A DNA stretch of 19,883 nucleotides from an uncultured Collinsella sp. (GTDB taxonomy: Bacteria > Actinomycetota > Coriobacteriia > Coriobacteriales > Coriobacteriaceae): assembly GCA_900544755.1 (NCBI GenBank), contig UQWQ01000036.1:1-19883 (forward strand), in the 5' to 3' direction. The translations under genes and the position numbers were made by a program. This document shows positions 1-7,220 of this stretch, one piece after another. Each line of letters begins with the position of its first letter. Position 1 is the stretch's first letter. The notes beneath the pieces were generated by a model, which made no database searches, was not told where the DNA came from, and saw nothing but the letters and a program-made list of their open reading frames with translations.

Positions 1-190
1 TACCAGAGCCGGACTCACCGACGACACCCAGGGTCTCACCGCGATCGAGCGTGTAGGACACGCCATCGACAGCGCGAACAACGCCATCCTCGGTGTGGAA
101 ATACATCTTAAGGTCATCGACCTCGAGCAGATGCTGGCCCTCGGGAACCGGCTGGTCCTTCAGGTCCACATAGTTCTTGTTCTTCTTCAT
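1..190 (-). CDS. oppD: Oligopeptide ABC transporter ATP-binding protein, N-terminal fragment (OppD-like)
   Basis: Only the first 63 codons are inside the window; the gene continues past base 1. The visible protein begins MKKNKNYVDL and carries the usual start of an OppD/DppD ATPase: LLEVDDLKMYF, then VVRAVDGVSYTLDRGETLGVVGESGSG, which ends in the first part of the Walker A loop. In the family this subunit hydrolyses ATP on the cytoplasmic face to drive peptide import. The ATG lies two bases after the oppC stop, and an AAGGA about ten bases upstream, inside the end of oppC, serves as ribosome binding site. This implies translational coupling in the oppABCD operon. Substrate specificity cannot be read from this fragment. 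Confidence 0.9.
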   Translation of the reverse strand, partial: MKKNKNYVDLKDQPVPEGQHLLEVDDLKMYFHTEDGVVRAVDGVSYTLDRGETLGVVGESGSG

Positions 191-192
191 CC

Positions 193-1128
193 TTATGCGT
201 CCTTCATCTTGACGTCGAGGGCGTCGCGCAGACCGTCACCCAGCAGGGTGAAGGCGAGCACCGTCGAGAGAATTGCCAAACCGGGCATGATCATCATCCA
301 GGGAGCAGTCAGAAGATACTGCTGACCGTCCTGAATCATGGAGCCCCACGAAGGCGTAGGCGGAATAACGCCCATGCCGAGGAAGGACAGAGCGGACTCG
401 GTCAGAATGGCGCCACCGATGTTCATGGTCGCGTAGACCACGATGGAAGCAACGGAGTTCGGGAAAATATGGCGCATTACGATGCGGGCATCGGATGCAC
501 CCATGGCGCGAGCGGCGTCAACATAGTCGTTCTCTTTGACCGTTAGGATCGCAGATCGGAAGACACGGGCAATCGAGGGCCAGCCGAGAATACCGATGGC
601 GATGAAGACATTCTGAAGACCACGACCGATAACGGCAATCATGGCAACAACGAACAGCACGTACGGGAACGCCAGGAAGATGTCCGCACAGCGCATGATG
701 ATCGTATCCCAGATGCCGCCATAGAAACCGGCCAGGGCGCCCATGACCAGACCGATCACCGTAGAGATGGCGGTGGCCATAATACCGACGGAAAGCGAAA
801 CGCGTGCACCGTAGATAACACGGACGAGAATGTCACGACCAAGAGAGTCGGTGCCAAACGGGTGCTCGGCACACGGAGCCAGCAGCGAAGTCTCGGCCAT
901 GGTGGTCGAGTCAGAAGCCGTAGGAGAGCCGAGCCAGGGCTTAGCCCACAGATCGGCGGTCAGGGCGACCACAACAACGATGATGATCCAGCAGACACCG
1001 ATAACGGCGAGCTTGTTCTTACGAAGACGCTTAAAAGCGTCGCCCCACAGCGTGCGGGACTTGGCGGGAGCAGATGCGGCCTTGGTGGCGGTAGCCTGCT
1101 CCTGAGACTGAGAATCAGTTTCCTGCAT
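193..1128 (-). CDS. oppC: Oligopeptide ABC transporter permease OppC
   Basis: This 311-residue inner-membrane protein belongs to the binding-protein-dependent permease family and forms the import channel with OppB. A hydrophilic N-terminus of about 38 residues precedes the first membrane segment (about 41-59). The family-typical HPFGTDSLGRDILVRVIYGAR follows, then several hydrophobic segments. The EAA loop that contacts the ATPases is DYVDAARAMGASDARIVMRH, and the C-terminal part has SFLGMGVIPPTPSWG, as in OppC/DppC. Length is normal for the family. The start is an ATG with a GGGAGG ribosome binding site lying in the 14-base gap after oppB. Peptide specificity is inferred from the whole operon, not from this subunit. 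Confidence 0.93.
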   Translation of the reverse strand: MQETDSQSQEQATATKAASAPAKSRTLWGDAFKRLRKNKLAVIGVCWIIIVVVVALTADLWAKPWLGSPTASDSTTMAETSLLAPCAEHPFGTDSLGRDILVRVIYGARVSLSVGIMATAISTVIGLVMGALAGFYGGIWDTIIMRCADIFLAFPYVLFVVAMIAVIGRGLQNVFIAIGILGWPSIARVFRSAILTVKENDYVDAARAMGASDARIVMRHIFPNSVASIVVYATMNIGGAILTESALSFLGMGVIPPTPSWGSMIQDGQQYLLTAPWMMIMPGLAILSTVLAFTLLGDGLRDALDVKMKDA

Positions 1129-1142
1129 GAGACGTACCTCCC

Positions 1143-2180
1143 TTAGGCCTTATCCGACGGACCGCCAAGGCGGATGCGCGGGTCGAGGAATGCATAGCTA
1201 ATGTCGACGAGCAGGTTGATCACCATAACGACGACAACAATGAGCGTAACGCCGCCCATAACGATGGGCCAGTCGCGCATGCTAATGGCGCGGTAGACCT
1301 CGAAGCCGATGCCGGGCCAGTTAAAGACCGTCTCGGTCAGGATGGCGCCCGAAAGCATGCCGCCGAAGTCGACACCAATATAGGTAACGACGGGGATGAG
1401 TGCATTCTTAAGCGCATGCTTGATAATGATCGCGCGATTGGAGAGACCCTTGGCCTTTGCCGTACGGATGTAATCCTGGTTCATGACGTCAAGCAGCTGC
1501 GAGCGCATAATGCGGGCGGCATAAGCGGTCGAAACCGAAGCCAGCGTAATGGTCGGAAGCACATAGTGCATCCAATCCTGATACTGAGAGCTGGAACCGC
1601 CGGCACCCGAGATCGGCATGGAGAATGCACCGCCCGTGGCGTCCTTGAGAATGACGCCAAAGAACAGCTGCAGCAACATACCGAGCCAGAAGGCCGGGAC
1701 GGCAACGAGAATCGACGTGGTGAGCGTTACCAAAATATCCCAGAAGGAATAACGCTTGACCGCCGAAATGATACCCGCACCGATACCCATGATTGCCTCG
1801 AGCACGATAGCGCACGCGGCAAGTTTGACCGTATACGGATACTTCTGGGCAAAGATTTCCGTAACCGGCAGCTTGCGCTGGTACGAATTGCCCAGATCGC
1901 CATGAAGCAGGCCGTTCATGTAATACAAGTAACGGTCCACGAGCGACGTTTGAACGGGGTCGCCGTTCTCGTCAAGGATCGCGTTGCCGTCCTCGTCCGT
2001 CTGGACCAGGTGATAGCGAACGCGAAGCTGAAGCTCTACCTCGGGGGACAGAGCCTTGTCTCCACCGATCAGCTTGATCGGATCTCCCGGCACGATATTC
2101 TGGAGGGCGAACAGAATCAGCGTAACGCCCAAAAACACCGGGATGAACTGAAGCACACGTTTAACGATGTACTTACCCAT
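1143..2180 (-). CDS. oppB: Oligopeptide ABC transporter permease OppB
   Basis: This 345-residue permease is the partner of OppC. The first membrane segment is at about residues 9-30 and is followed by the diagnostic NIVPGDPI. The family block GLLHGDLGNSYQRKLPV follows at about 90-107, and the EAA loop is DYIRTAKAKGLSNRAIIIKHALKN. The C-terminus ends in DISYAFLDPRIRLG, as usual for OppB. An acidic stretch of about 18 residues (TDEDGNAILDENGDPVQT, about 61-78) lengthens the first extracytoplasmic loop compared with textbook OppB. The ATG is preceded by GGGGAG at good spacing. It lies 157 bases downstream of oppA, with a hairpin in between. Confidence 0.93.
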   Translation of the reverse strand: MGKYIVKRVLQFIPVFLGVTLILFALQNIVPGDPIKLIGGDKALSPEVELQLRVRYHLVQTDEDGNAILDENGDPVQTSLVDRYLYYMNGLLHGDLGNSYQRKLPVTEIFAQKYPYTVKLAACAIVLEAIMGIGAGIISAVKRYSFWDILVTLTTSILVAVPAFWLGMLLQLFFGVILKDATGGAFSMPISGAGGSSSQYQDWMHYVLPTITLASVSTAYAARIMRSQLLDVMNQDYIRTAKAKGLSNRAIIIKHALKNALIPVVTYIGVDFGGMLSGAILTETVFNWPGIGFEVYRAISMRDWPIVMGGVTLIVVVVMVINLLVDISYAFLDPRIRLGGPSDKA

Positions 2181-2210
2181 ACCACTCCCCTATCTAGGGA
2201 TTAACCTAAA

Positions 2211-2240
2211 TGGGATGCCGATCGCCAGACCGGCATCCCA
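2211..2240 (-). terminator. Hairpin between oppA and oppB (possible attenuating terminator)
   Basis: A perfect 10-bp stem (TGGGATGCCG paired with CGGCATCCCA) encloses a 10-base loop. It lies 97 bases after the oppA stop and about 30 bases before oppB. On the minus strand it is followed only by TTTA, so it is a weak terminator at best. A structure here would fit the common pattern of making more binding protein than membrane subunits, either by partial termination or by protecting the oppA mRNA 3' end. Which of these applies is inference. Confidence 0.55.
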
Positions 2241-2337
2241 AAATTACCATCAGCCAGTTTACCCCAGGTTAGGGAGAACTGTATGTTTCCCATGAGGTCT
2301 ACGTAAATACTTGACCCTCACGGAAGCTGCAAAACCC

Positions 2338-4014
2338 TTAGGCGAGCTCGGCGGTACCCAGATCGGCGTGCTTCTGCGGATCAACATAGAGATGCTTGAC
2401 GCGGTCAGAGCCAGCGATGGTGTGCGTGTAGAACATCACCGGGATAACCGGGCAGTCAGCGGCGACCATGGCGTCGGCCTCCCGCATCTTGGCGATGCGC
2501 TCCTCGTCATCAACCGTGGTGCGGGCCTCGTCGACCTTGGCATCGAACTCGGGGTTGCTGTAACCGGAGCGGTTGTCGCCACCGAGGGAGTCGGAGTGGA
2601 ACAGCGGGTACAGGAAGTTGTCCATGATCGGGTAATCGGCGATCCAGCCCAGACGGCCGAACTGATAGTTGAAGTTCTGATACTGCTCGAGCAGGGCAGA
2701 CCACTCAGGGGTATCGGAGACAGCGGTAACGCCAACCTTGGCGAGGTCGCCGATGATGGACTCCATGATCTCCTTGTGACCACCGTCCTGGTTGTAGGAA
2801 AGGGTCACATTAATGCCACGATCGCCGTTAGCGCCAGCGGGAGCGACCTTGTCGAGGTACTCGTTAGCCTTGTCGACGTCATAGGCGCAGAACTCCCATG
2901 CGCCCTCCTTGTAGCCGGCGATTCCCGGAGGAACGATGCCGTCAGCGGGGGTACGGGTACCCTTGAAGATGGTCTTGCAGATGGCCTCACGGTTGATGGC
3001 CAGGGAGATGCCCCTGCGCAGGTCGGCGTTATTGAACGGCTCGGCCGTGGTGTTGCAGGTCAGATAGTACGTGGAAGGCTCGGCACCGAGCAGCATATGC
3101 TCGCCGTCACCCATGGTGTAGCCGTCCTTGGACTCGCCACGATCCTTCTTTGCGGCGTCGATCTGAGCAACGGGAACGTCGCAGACATCGAGGTTACCGG
3201 CCTGGAACTCCTTGTAAGCGGTCTCCATGTCCTTGATGACCTGGAAGTGGATGGCGTCGATCTTGGCCTTGTCGCCATAGTAATCGTCAAACTTCTTGAG
3301 GTTGATCTCCTGACCATCCTCCCACTTGCCGTCCATCATGAACGGGCCGTTACCGACCGGGGCAAGGTAGAAGCTCTTGACATCGGACTCGGCGCACTCG
3401 GGAACCGGGGACAGAGCCGGGTGAGAGGCGACGAAGGGGAAGTCGGCGTAAGCGGAAGACAGCTTGACGACGAGGGTCTCATCGTCGGGGCAAGTAACAC
3501 CGCTGAGCTCGGTAGCGTTGCCGGCAAGCAGATCGTCATAGCCCTCGACCATGGAAAGGTGGTAGGAGACCTCGGAAGGACCATACTCGGTAGCGATGGC
3601 CGACTTGGTGTTGACCAGGCGCTCCCAACCGAGCTTGAAGGACTTGGAAGTAACGTCGTCACCGTTGTGGAACTTGGCCTTCTTGATCTTGAAGGTGAAC
3701 TCGGTGGCGTCGTCGTTAGCCTCAAAGGACTCGCAAGCCAGCGGAACGATCTCGCCCTTCTCGGGGTCGTACTCCGTCAGAGCGTCGAAGAGCTGGTACT
3801 CGACCTGAGTGCCCTGATCCTCCTGGACGTTGTAGGGGTCGATGCAGACCGGGTTGTTGATGTAGAAGTTCAGCGTCGAACCGGAGTCAGATCCGGAAGC
3901 GTCGCCGCCCTTCTTGCCGCACGCGGCAAGAAAAGCCATGGAGCTCGCAGCGAGGGTGCCGCCAACAAAGGCGCGACGACCCATAACGGGCTGGTGGAAC
4001 ATAGAATCAGCCAT
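2338..4014 (-). CDS. oppA: Oligopeptide-binding lipoprotein OppA (SBP_bac_5 family)
   Basis: This 558-residue extracytoplasmic substrate-binding lipoprotein delivers peptides to OppBC. Its N-terminus carries GRRAFVGG, then a hydrophobic stretch ending in the lipobox LAAC, with the lipidated cysteine at residue 32. The adjacent arginines suggest Tat export, though this is not proven. The mature protein shows the family pattern: STLNFYINNPVCIDPYNVQ, TEFTFKIKKAKFHNGDDVTS and NADLRRGISLAINREAI. The start at 4014 follows a strong AAGGAGG but only two bases separate it from the ATG. In-frame ATGs at 4002 and 3984 are alternatives that keep the signal peptide. The reading frame also extends upstream to a TTG at 4056, which I reject because it has no ribosome binding site. 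Confidence 0.93.
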   Translation of the reverse strand: MADSMFHQPVMGRRAFVGGTLAASSMAFLAACGKKGGDASGSDSGSTLNFYINNPVCIDPYNVQEDQGTQVEYQLFDALTEYDPEKGEIVPLACESFEANDDATEFTFKIKKAKFHNGDDVTSKSFKLGWERLVNTKSAIATEYGPSEVSYHLSMVEGYDDLLAGNATELSGVTCPDDETLVVKLSSAYADFPFVASHPALSPVPECAESDVKSFYLAPVGNGPFMMDGKWEDGQEINLKKFDDYYGDKAKIDAIHFQVIKDMETAYKEFQAGNLDVCDVPVAQIDAAKKDRGESKDGYTMGDGEHMLLGAEPSTYYLTCNTTAEPFNNADLRRGISLAINREAICKTIFKGTRTPADGIVPPGIAGYKEGAWEFCAYDVDKANEYLDKVAPAGANGDRGINVTLSYNQDGGHKEIMESIIGDLAKVGVTAVSDTPEWSALLEQYQNFNYQFGRLGWIADYPIMDNFLYPLFHSDSLGGDNRSGYSNPEFDAKVDEARTTVDDEERIAKMREADAMVAADCPVIPVMFYTHTIAGSDRVKHLYVDPQKHADLGTAELA

Positions 4015-4089
4015 GCCCTCCTTATGAGATAGGACAAAGTGAATTCGGCCGGGCAACGTCGAGACAGCCCATTCGAACCATTCAAACGC

Positions 4090-4124
4090 GGTCCGCCGTT
4101 ATGGCTGGTTATGCAGTGCGGACC
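4090..4124 (-). promoter_or_regulatory. Inverted repeat in the oppA leader
   Basis: GGTCCGC at 4090-4096 is matched by GCGGACC at 4118-4124, giving a 7-bp GC-rich stem around a 21-base loop. The loop contains two near-direct copies of GTTATG. The structure lies about 75 bases upstream of the oppA start, inside the likely 5' untranslated region. It could be an operator or an mRNA leader hairpin. I do not recognise it as a known riboswitch. Confidence 0.35.
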
Positions 4125-4147
4125 AACGTTTCGCAATACAGTAGCGC

Positions 4148-4153
4148 ATTTTA
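4148..4153 (-). promoter_or_regulatory. Candidate -10 box for the opp operon
   Basis: On the minus strand this reads TAAAAT, a five-of-six match to TATAAT. No convincing -35 box lies 16-18 bases upstream. It is the best -10 sequence I found in the roughly 287 bases between the secG stop and oppA, and it lies downstream of the secG terminator, so it is correctly placed to start the opp transcript. The evidence is sequence similarity only. Confidence 0.25.
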
Positions 4154-4246
4154 TGCACAATATGGCGCTAATTCCGGTTAACGGTCGAGAATTTCTTTAG
4201 TTAGGCGAAGTATGTGGGGATATTTTGACTCTATTACAAGTCTGTA

Positions 4247-4279
4247 AACAAAAAGGGCCCCGCACATGCGGGACCCTTT
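4247..4279 (-). terminator. Rho-independent terminator after secG
   Basis: On the minus strand AAAGGGTCCCGCA pairs with TGCGGGGCCCTTT, with one T-G wobble. The stem runs straight into CTTTTTGTTT. It begins 23 bases after the secG stop codon. A strong GC stem plus a U-rich tail is the classical pattern, so secG and the opp operon are probably separate transcripts. Confidence 0.88.
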
Positions 4280-4301
4280 ACAAACGTATATACGCCGATG
4301 C

Positions 4302-4556
4302 TTAGTAGCCGACGATGCCCTGCGGGAAGAAGAACATGCACAGAACGACACACACAGCAAAAACGACGGCCATAATTACCGTCAGGCGATCGAGGTTCTG
4401 CTCCATGACGCCCGTGGCAGAGCTGGAGTTATACAGCGAGCTAGCGATCATATCCGAAACGCCGGTACCCTTACCGGAGTGCATCAGGACGAGAATCGTC
4501 AGCGCCACGGCAGAGATAGCCCAAACGACAAACAGAAGAATCTGGAACGGACCCAT
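4302..4556 (-). CDS. secG: Preprotein translocase subunit SecG
   Basis: This 84-residue membrane protein has two hydrophobic segments, about 4-24 and 53-76. They are separated by the SecG signature LMHSGKGTGVSDM and a serine-rich stretch. SecG is the small accessory subunit of the SecYEG channel that aids SecA-driven export. Length and topology are normal. The ATG has AAGGAG eight bases upstream. In many actinobacteria secG directly follows tpiA. Here gpmI and a transposase unit lie between them, and secG has its own terminator. Confidence 0.93.
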   Translation of the reverse strand: MGPFQILLFVVWAISAVALTILVLMHSGKGTGVSDMIASSLYNSSSATGVMEQNLDRLTVIMAVVFAVCVVLCMFFFPQGIVGY

Positions 4557-4622
4557 AGATAAGCTCCTTAATAGAACAATTTAAACTCCAGTACTGTACC
4601 ACAATCCCCCGCTCTCCCCTAC

Positions 4623-4653
4623 CTGCCACTCGGGGACGGGGTAGAAATGGCAG
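4623..4653. repeat. REP-like hairpin, copy 1 (secG side of the RAYT gene)
   Basis: This 31-base hairpin has CTGCCACTC at one end and AAATGGCAG at the other. The outer six bases pair perfectly and the inner three pair as T-A or G-T wobbles on one strand. Bases 4632-4659 are an exact reverse complement of 5565-5592 (28 of 28). It contains GTAG just before the second arm, a tetranucleotide also seen in characterised REP sequences. It starts 24 bases after the transposase stop codon. Confidence 0.8.
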
Positions 4654-4676
4654 AAATAGCTCTTGATTTTCATCTA

Positions 4677-5426
4677 TTAAAGTGATTTGACAGCATTTTG
4701 AACGACATAGCGTCCAAGCCCCGTAAGACGAACAATCTGTCGCTCACTAAAGCCAGCCTCATACAGCCTGCGAACAGCCTCGGCACGTTCAAATGGACCG
4801 GGAAGCCCTATAACATTATGGGGATCCATGCCGTTCAGAACTCCCCTAGCCTTGCGCTCCTGCTCAAATACCGTCATCGAACGACCAGTATTCAATACAT
4901 AGGTATCCTTGCGGCCCGATTTGCTAAAGGATTCAAAATTTCCCTGTCCACCGATTAGACTAAATAGGATGCTTCGGTCCAGATGGCCGCCTTCACCAAG
5001 ATAGGCTTGATAGCTGCTCCATTGGTAGCATTCCGGACGGCAACCAAGCTCAATCGGATTATCGTGAATATAGCGAATTGCTTGCATAAAATAGTCGTTA
5101 GACTCGATTGGCTTACTTTTATAGCGATCCTGAAATACAGGGCCACAGTGTCCGGTCACCCTGTTGAAAAACTGACCATAGAGGGTTCCTATGTAATGGA
5201 CAATCTCCCACATATGGTCCTCGTGATCAGAAAGCAGCATATGCACGTGATTGTCCATGAGGCACCAGGCGCACAGAGATGCCTTGTACCGCGTGCATGC
5301 TTCGCCAGCTACGGACAAGAAAAACCTGCGCTGATAATCCTCTTCGAATAGATACTGCTTGCCACAGCCTCTCATCATCACGTGGTAATAGCCGTAGGGG
5401 GACTTAACTCTGGCCTGCCTTGTCAT
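4677..5426 (-). CDS. REP-associated tyrosine transposase (Y1_Tnp/IS200-like family)
   Basis: This 249-residue protein contains the HUH-type tyrosine transposase fold of the IS200/RAYT family. Visible motifs are YHVMMRG at about 14-20, the metal-binding WCLMDNHVHMLL with the histidine pair H60/H62, GPVFQDRYKS at about 95-104, and AIRYIHDNPIELG with the probable catalytic tyrosine Y119. The C-terminal part, about 212-249, resembles a helix-turn-helix (FSERQIVRLTGLGRYVVQNAV). All key residues are present and the frame is open, so it may be active. The ATG has a modest GAGG upstream. A small GTTTG-CAT-CAAAC inverted repeat at 5454-5466 lies in its leader. Flanking inverted REP hairpins support a RAYT rather than a plain insertion-sequence transposase. 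Confidence 0.88.
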   Translation of the reverse strand: MTRQARVKSPYGYYHVMMRGCGKQYLFEEDYQRRFFLSVAGEACTRYKASLCAWCLMDNHVHMLLSDHEDHMWEIVHYIGTLYGQFFNRVTGHCGPVFQDRYKSKPIESNDYFMQAIRYIHDNPIELGCRPECYQWSSYQAYLGEGGHLDRSILFSLIGGQGNFESFSKSGRKDTYVLNTGRSMTVFEQERKARGVLNGMDPHNVIGLPGPFERAEAVRRLYEAGFSERQIVRLTGLGRYVVQNAVKSL

Positions 5427-5570
5427 TGCTGGACCTCACAATCCACAAGCATAGTTTGCATCAAACTCTACCCAGATAGGCATTAATACAAGGTTGGCAA
5501 CGAAAGAAAACTAGCCAGCGGCAAGCCATCACAGGCAAACGGAAAGTCAAGCTTTAGAGGAAAACTATTT

Positions 5571-5601
5571 CTGCCATTTCTACCCCGTCCCCAAATGGCA
5601 G
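5571..5601. repeat. REP-like hairpin, copy 2 (gpmI side of the RAYT gene)
   Basis: CTGCCATTT and AAATGGCAG form a perfect 9-bp stem around a 13-base loop containing CTACCCCGTCCCC. It is the inverted counterpart of the hairpin at 4623-4653; identity over 5565-5592 is complete. It directly abuts the U-tract of the gpmI terminator, so the element begins exactly where that terminator ends. Confidence 0.82.
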
Positions 5602-5636
5602 AAAAAGGGGGTTGCCCGATTGTGGACAACCCCCTT
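5602..5636 (-). terminator. Rho-independent terminator after gpmI
   Basis: On the minus strand AAGGGGGTTG pairs with CAACCCCCTT around a 12-base loop and runs into a T5 tract. It starts 25 bases after the gpmI stop. This ends the pgk-tpiA-gpmI transcript and separates it from the transposase unit. The terminator is complete, so the unit next to it has not broken it. Confidence 0.88.
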
Positions 5637-5661
5637 ATAAGAAAACGGTATTTGTTTTCTA

Positions 5662-7215
5662 TTAGGCCTCGGTGGCGAGCACGCGACCCGTCATCTCGGC
5701 GGAAGGCTCAATACCAGCCATGGTGAGCATGGTCGGAGCGATATCGGAAAGACGGCCGTCCTCGATACCGGTGAGCTGCGCCTTCTCATCAACGATGATG
5801 AACGGCACACGGTTGGTGGTGTGAGCCGTGAACGGATGCTTGGAACCGTCGGAAGCAACGTCAAACATGTGATCGGCGTTGCCGTGGTCGGCGGTAATCA
5901 GCGCAAAGCCGCCCTTGGCGAGAATCGCCGGGACAACCTTGGACAGAGCATCGTCAACAGCCTCGACGGCCTTAACGGCGGCGTCGAAGACACCGGTGTG
6001 ACCAACCATGTCGCAATTTGCGAAGTTCACGATGTAGAAATCAGCGCGATCCTCGTTGATAGCGGCGACAAGCTTCTCGGTAACCTCGGGAGCGCTCATC
6101 TCGGGCTGCAGATCGTAGGTAGCGACCTTGGGGGAAGCGACGAGCACGCGCTCCTCGCCCTCCTTGGGCTCCTCGATGCCGCCGTTGAGGAAGAACGTCA
6201 CGTGAGCGTACTTCTCGGTCTCGGCGGTGTGCAGCTGCTTCAGGCCATTGGCGGCGATAACGTCGGCCAGGACGTTCTCGGGGAACGTCTTGGGGAAGGC
6301 GACCTCGACGTCAAACGTCGGATCGTACTCGGTCATCGTCACAAAGTGCGAGAGCTTAATCTGCTCGCGCTCAAAGCCATCGAACTCCTTGTCCGTGAAC
6401 ACGCGGGTCATCTGACGAGCGCGGTCGGGACGGAAGTTGAAGAAGATGGCCGCGTCGCCCTCGTGGATGCCCTCGTTGTGGGCCGCGAAAGGCTCGACGA
6501 ACTCGTCGCCGCGCGGATCCTTCTCGTAGTAGGCCTTGATACCGGCAACGGGGTCGGTATCGGCATCGGACGCGTTGACCATGACGTCGTAGGCGCGCTG
6601 GATGCGCTCCCAACGGTTGTCGCGGTCCATGGCCCAATAGCGGCCCGAAACGGTGGCAACGCGAGCGTCGCAACCGGTCTCCTCGGAGATCTTAGCCAGG
6701 AAAGCGCAGAACTCGCTCATGTAGCCGGCACCGGACTGCGGGTCGACGTCGCGGCCATCCATGAAGGCGTGGACGCGAACGGTCTTGACGCCATGCTGGG
6801 CAGCCATCTTGACCAGAGCCTCGACGTGGTTCATGTGAGAATGAACACCGCCAGGGCTCATAAGGCCCATGAGGTGCAGGGTCTTGCCTTCGGCCTTGAC
6901 GTCGTCCATAGCTTTGACGAAAACCTCGTTCTTGGCGATGGAGCCGTCCTTGATGGCGTTGTTGATGCGCGAAAGCTCCTGGAACACGATGCGGCCGGCA
7001 CCGATGTTGAGGTGGCCTACCTCGGAGTTGCCCATCTGACCGTCGGGAAGGCCCACGTCCTCGCCCGAAGCACCGAGCGTGGTGTGAGGATACTTCTCGT
7101 ACAGGCTATCAAGGAAGGGCGTCTTGGCAGCGGCGACGGCGTTCTCGCCATCGGCCGGAGCAAGGCCGCAGCCATCCATGATGATCAGGAGTGCAGGAAG
7201 ATGACGCTGTGCCAT
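5662..7215 (-). CDS. gpmI: 2,3-bisphosphoglycerate-independent phosphoglycerate mutase
   Basis: This 517-residue cytosolic enzyme interconverts 3- and 2-phosphoglycerate in glycolysis, using metal ions and a phosphoserine intermediate. The alkaline-phosphatase-like metal site is visible as LLIIMDGCG near the N-terminus and as ALITADHGNADHMFD near the C-terminus. The nucleophile is S64 in MGNSEVGHLNIGAGR. HAFMDGRDVDPQSG and ATVSGRYWAMDRDNRWERI are further family blocks. Length is normal. The ATG lies five bases after the tpiA stop, with TAGGA of that junction as ribosome binding site, so translation is coupled to tpiA. Confidence 0.97.
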   Translation of the reverse strand: MAQRHLPALLIIMDGCGLAPADGENAVAAAKTPFLDSLYEKYPHTTLGASGEDVGLPDGQMGNSEVGHLNIGAGRIVFQELSRINNAIKDGSIAKNEVFVKAMDDVKAEGKTLHLMGLMSPGGVHSHMNHVEALVKMAAQHGVKTVRVHAFMDGRDVDPQSGAGYMSEFCAFLAKISEETGCDARVATVSGRYWAMDRDNRWERIQRAYDVMVNASDADTDPVAGIKAYYEKDPRGDEFVEPFAAHNEGIHEGDAAIFFNFRPDRARQMTRVFTDKEFDGFEREQIKLSHFVTMTEYDPTFDVEVAFPKTFPENVLADVIAANGLKQLHTAETEKYAHVTFFLNGGIEEPKEGEERVLVASPKVATYDLQPEMSAPEVTEKLVAAINEDRADFYIVNFANCDMVGHTGVFDAAVKAVEAVDDALSKVVPAILAKGGFALITADHGNADHMFDVASDGSKHPFTAHTTNRVPFIIVDEKAQLTGIEDGRLSDIAPTMLTMAGIEPSAEMTGRVLATEA

Positions 7216-7220
7216 ATGTC

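Larger units (their letters stand above)
4623..5601 (-). mobile_element. REPtron-like unit: RAYT gene bounded by inverted REP hairpins
   Basis: A single intact transposase gene is bounded by two 31-base hairpins in opposite orientation, about 979 bases overall. No target-site duplication is evident, as expected for HUH-type enzymes. The unit lies between the gpmI terminator and secG, a position that has no such gene in the usual actinobacterial order. Known RAYTs are single-copy, domesticated-like enzymes that act on REP hairpins. That this enzyme acts on these hairpins is inference from their proximity. Confidence 0.75.

Noticed and set aside
2311..4032. Plus-strand open frame of 573 codons opposite oppA
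   Set aside because: It mirrors oppA almost end to end. The translation is rich in V, L, G and D with no recognisable domain, as expected when strong codon bias removes stops from the opposite strand.
4677..5426. Plain IS200/IS605 insertion sequence
   Set aside because: There is no tnpB partner, and the flanking hairpins are inverted copies of each other, which fits a RAYT with REP sequences better than IS200-type ends.
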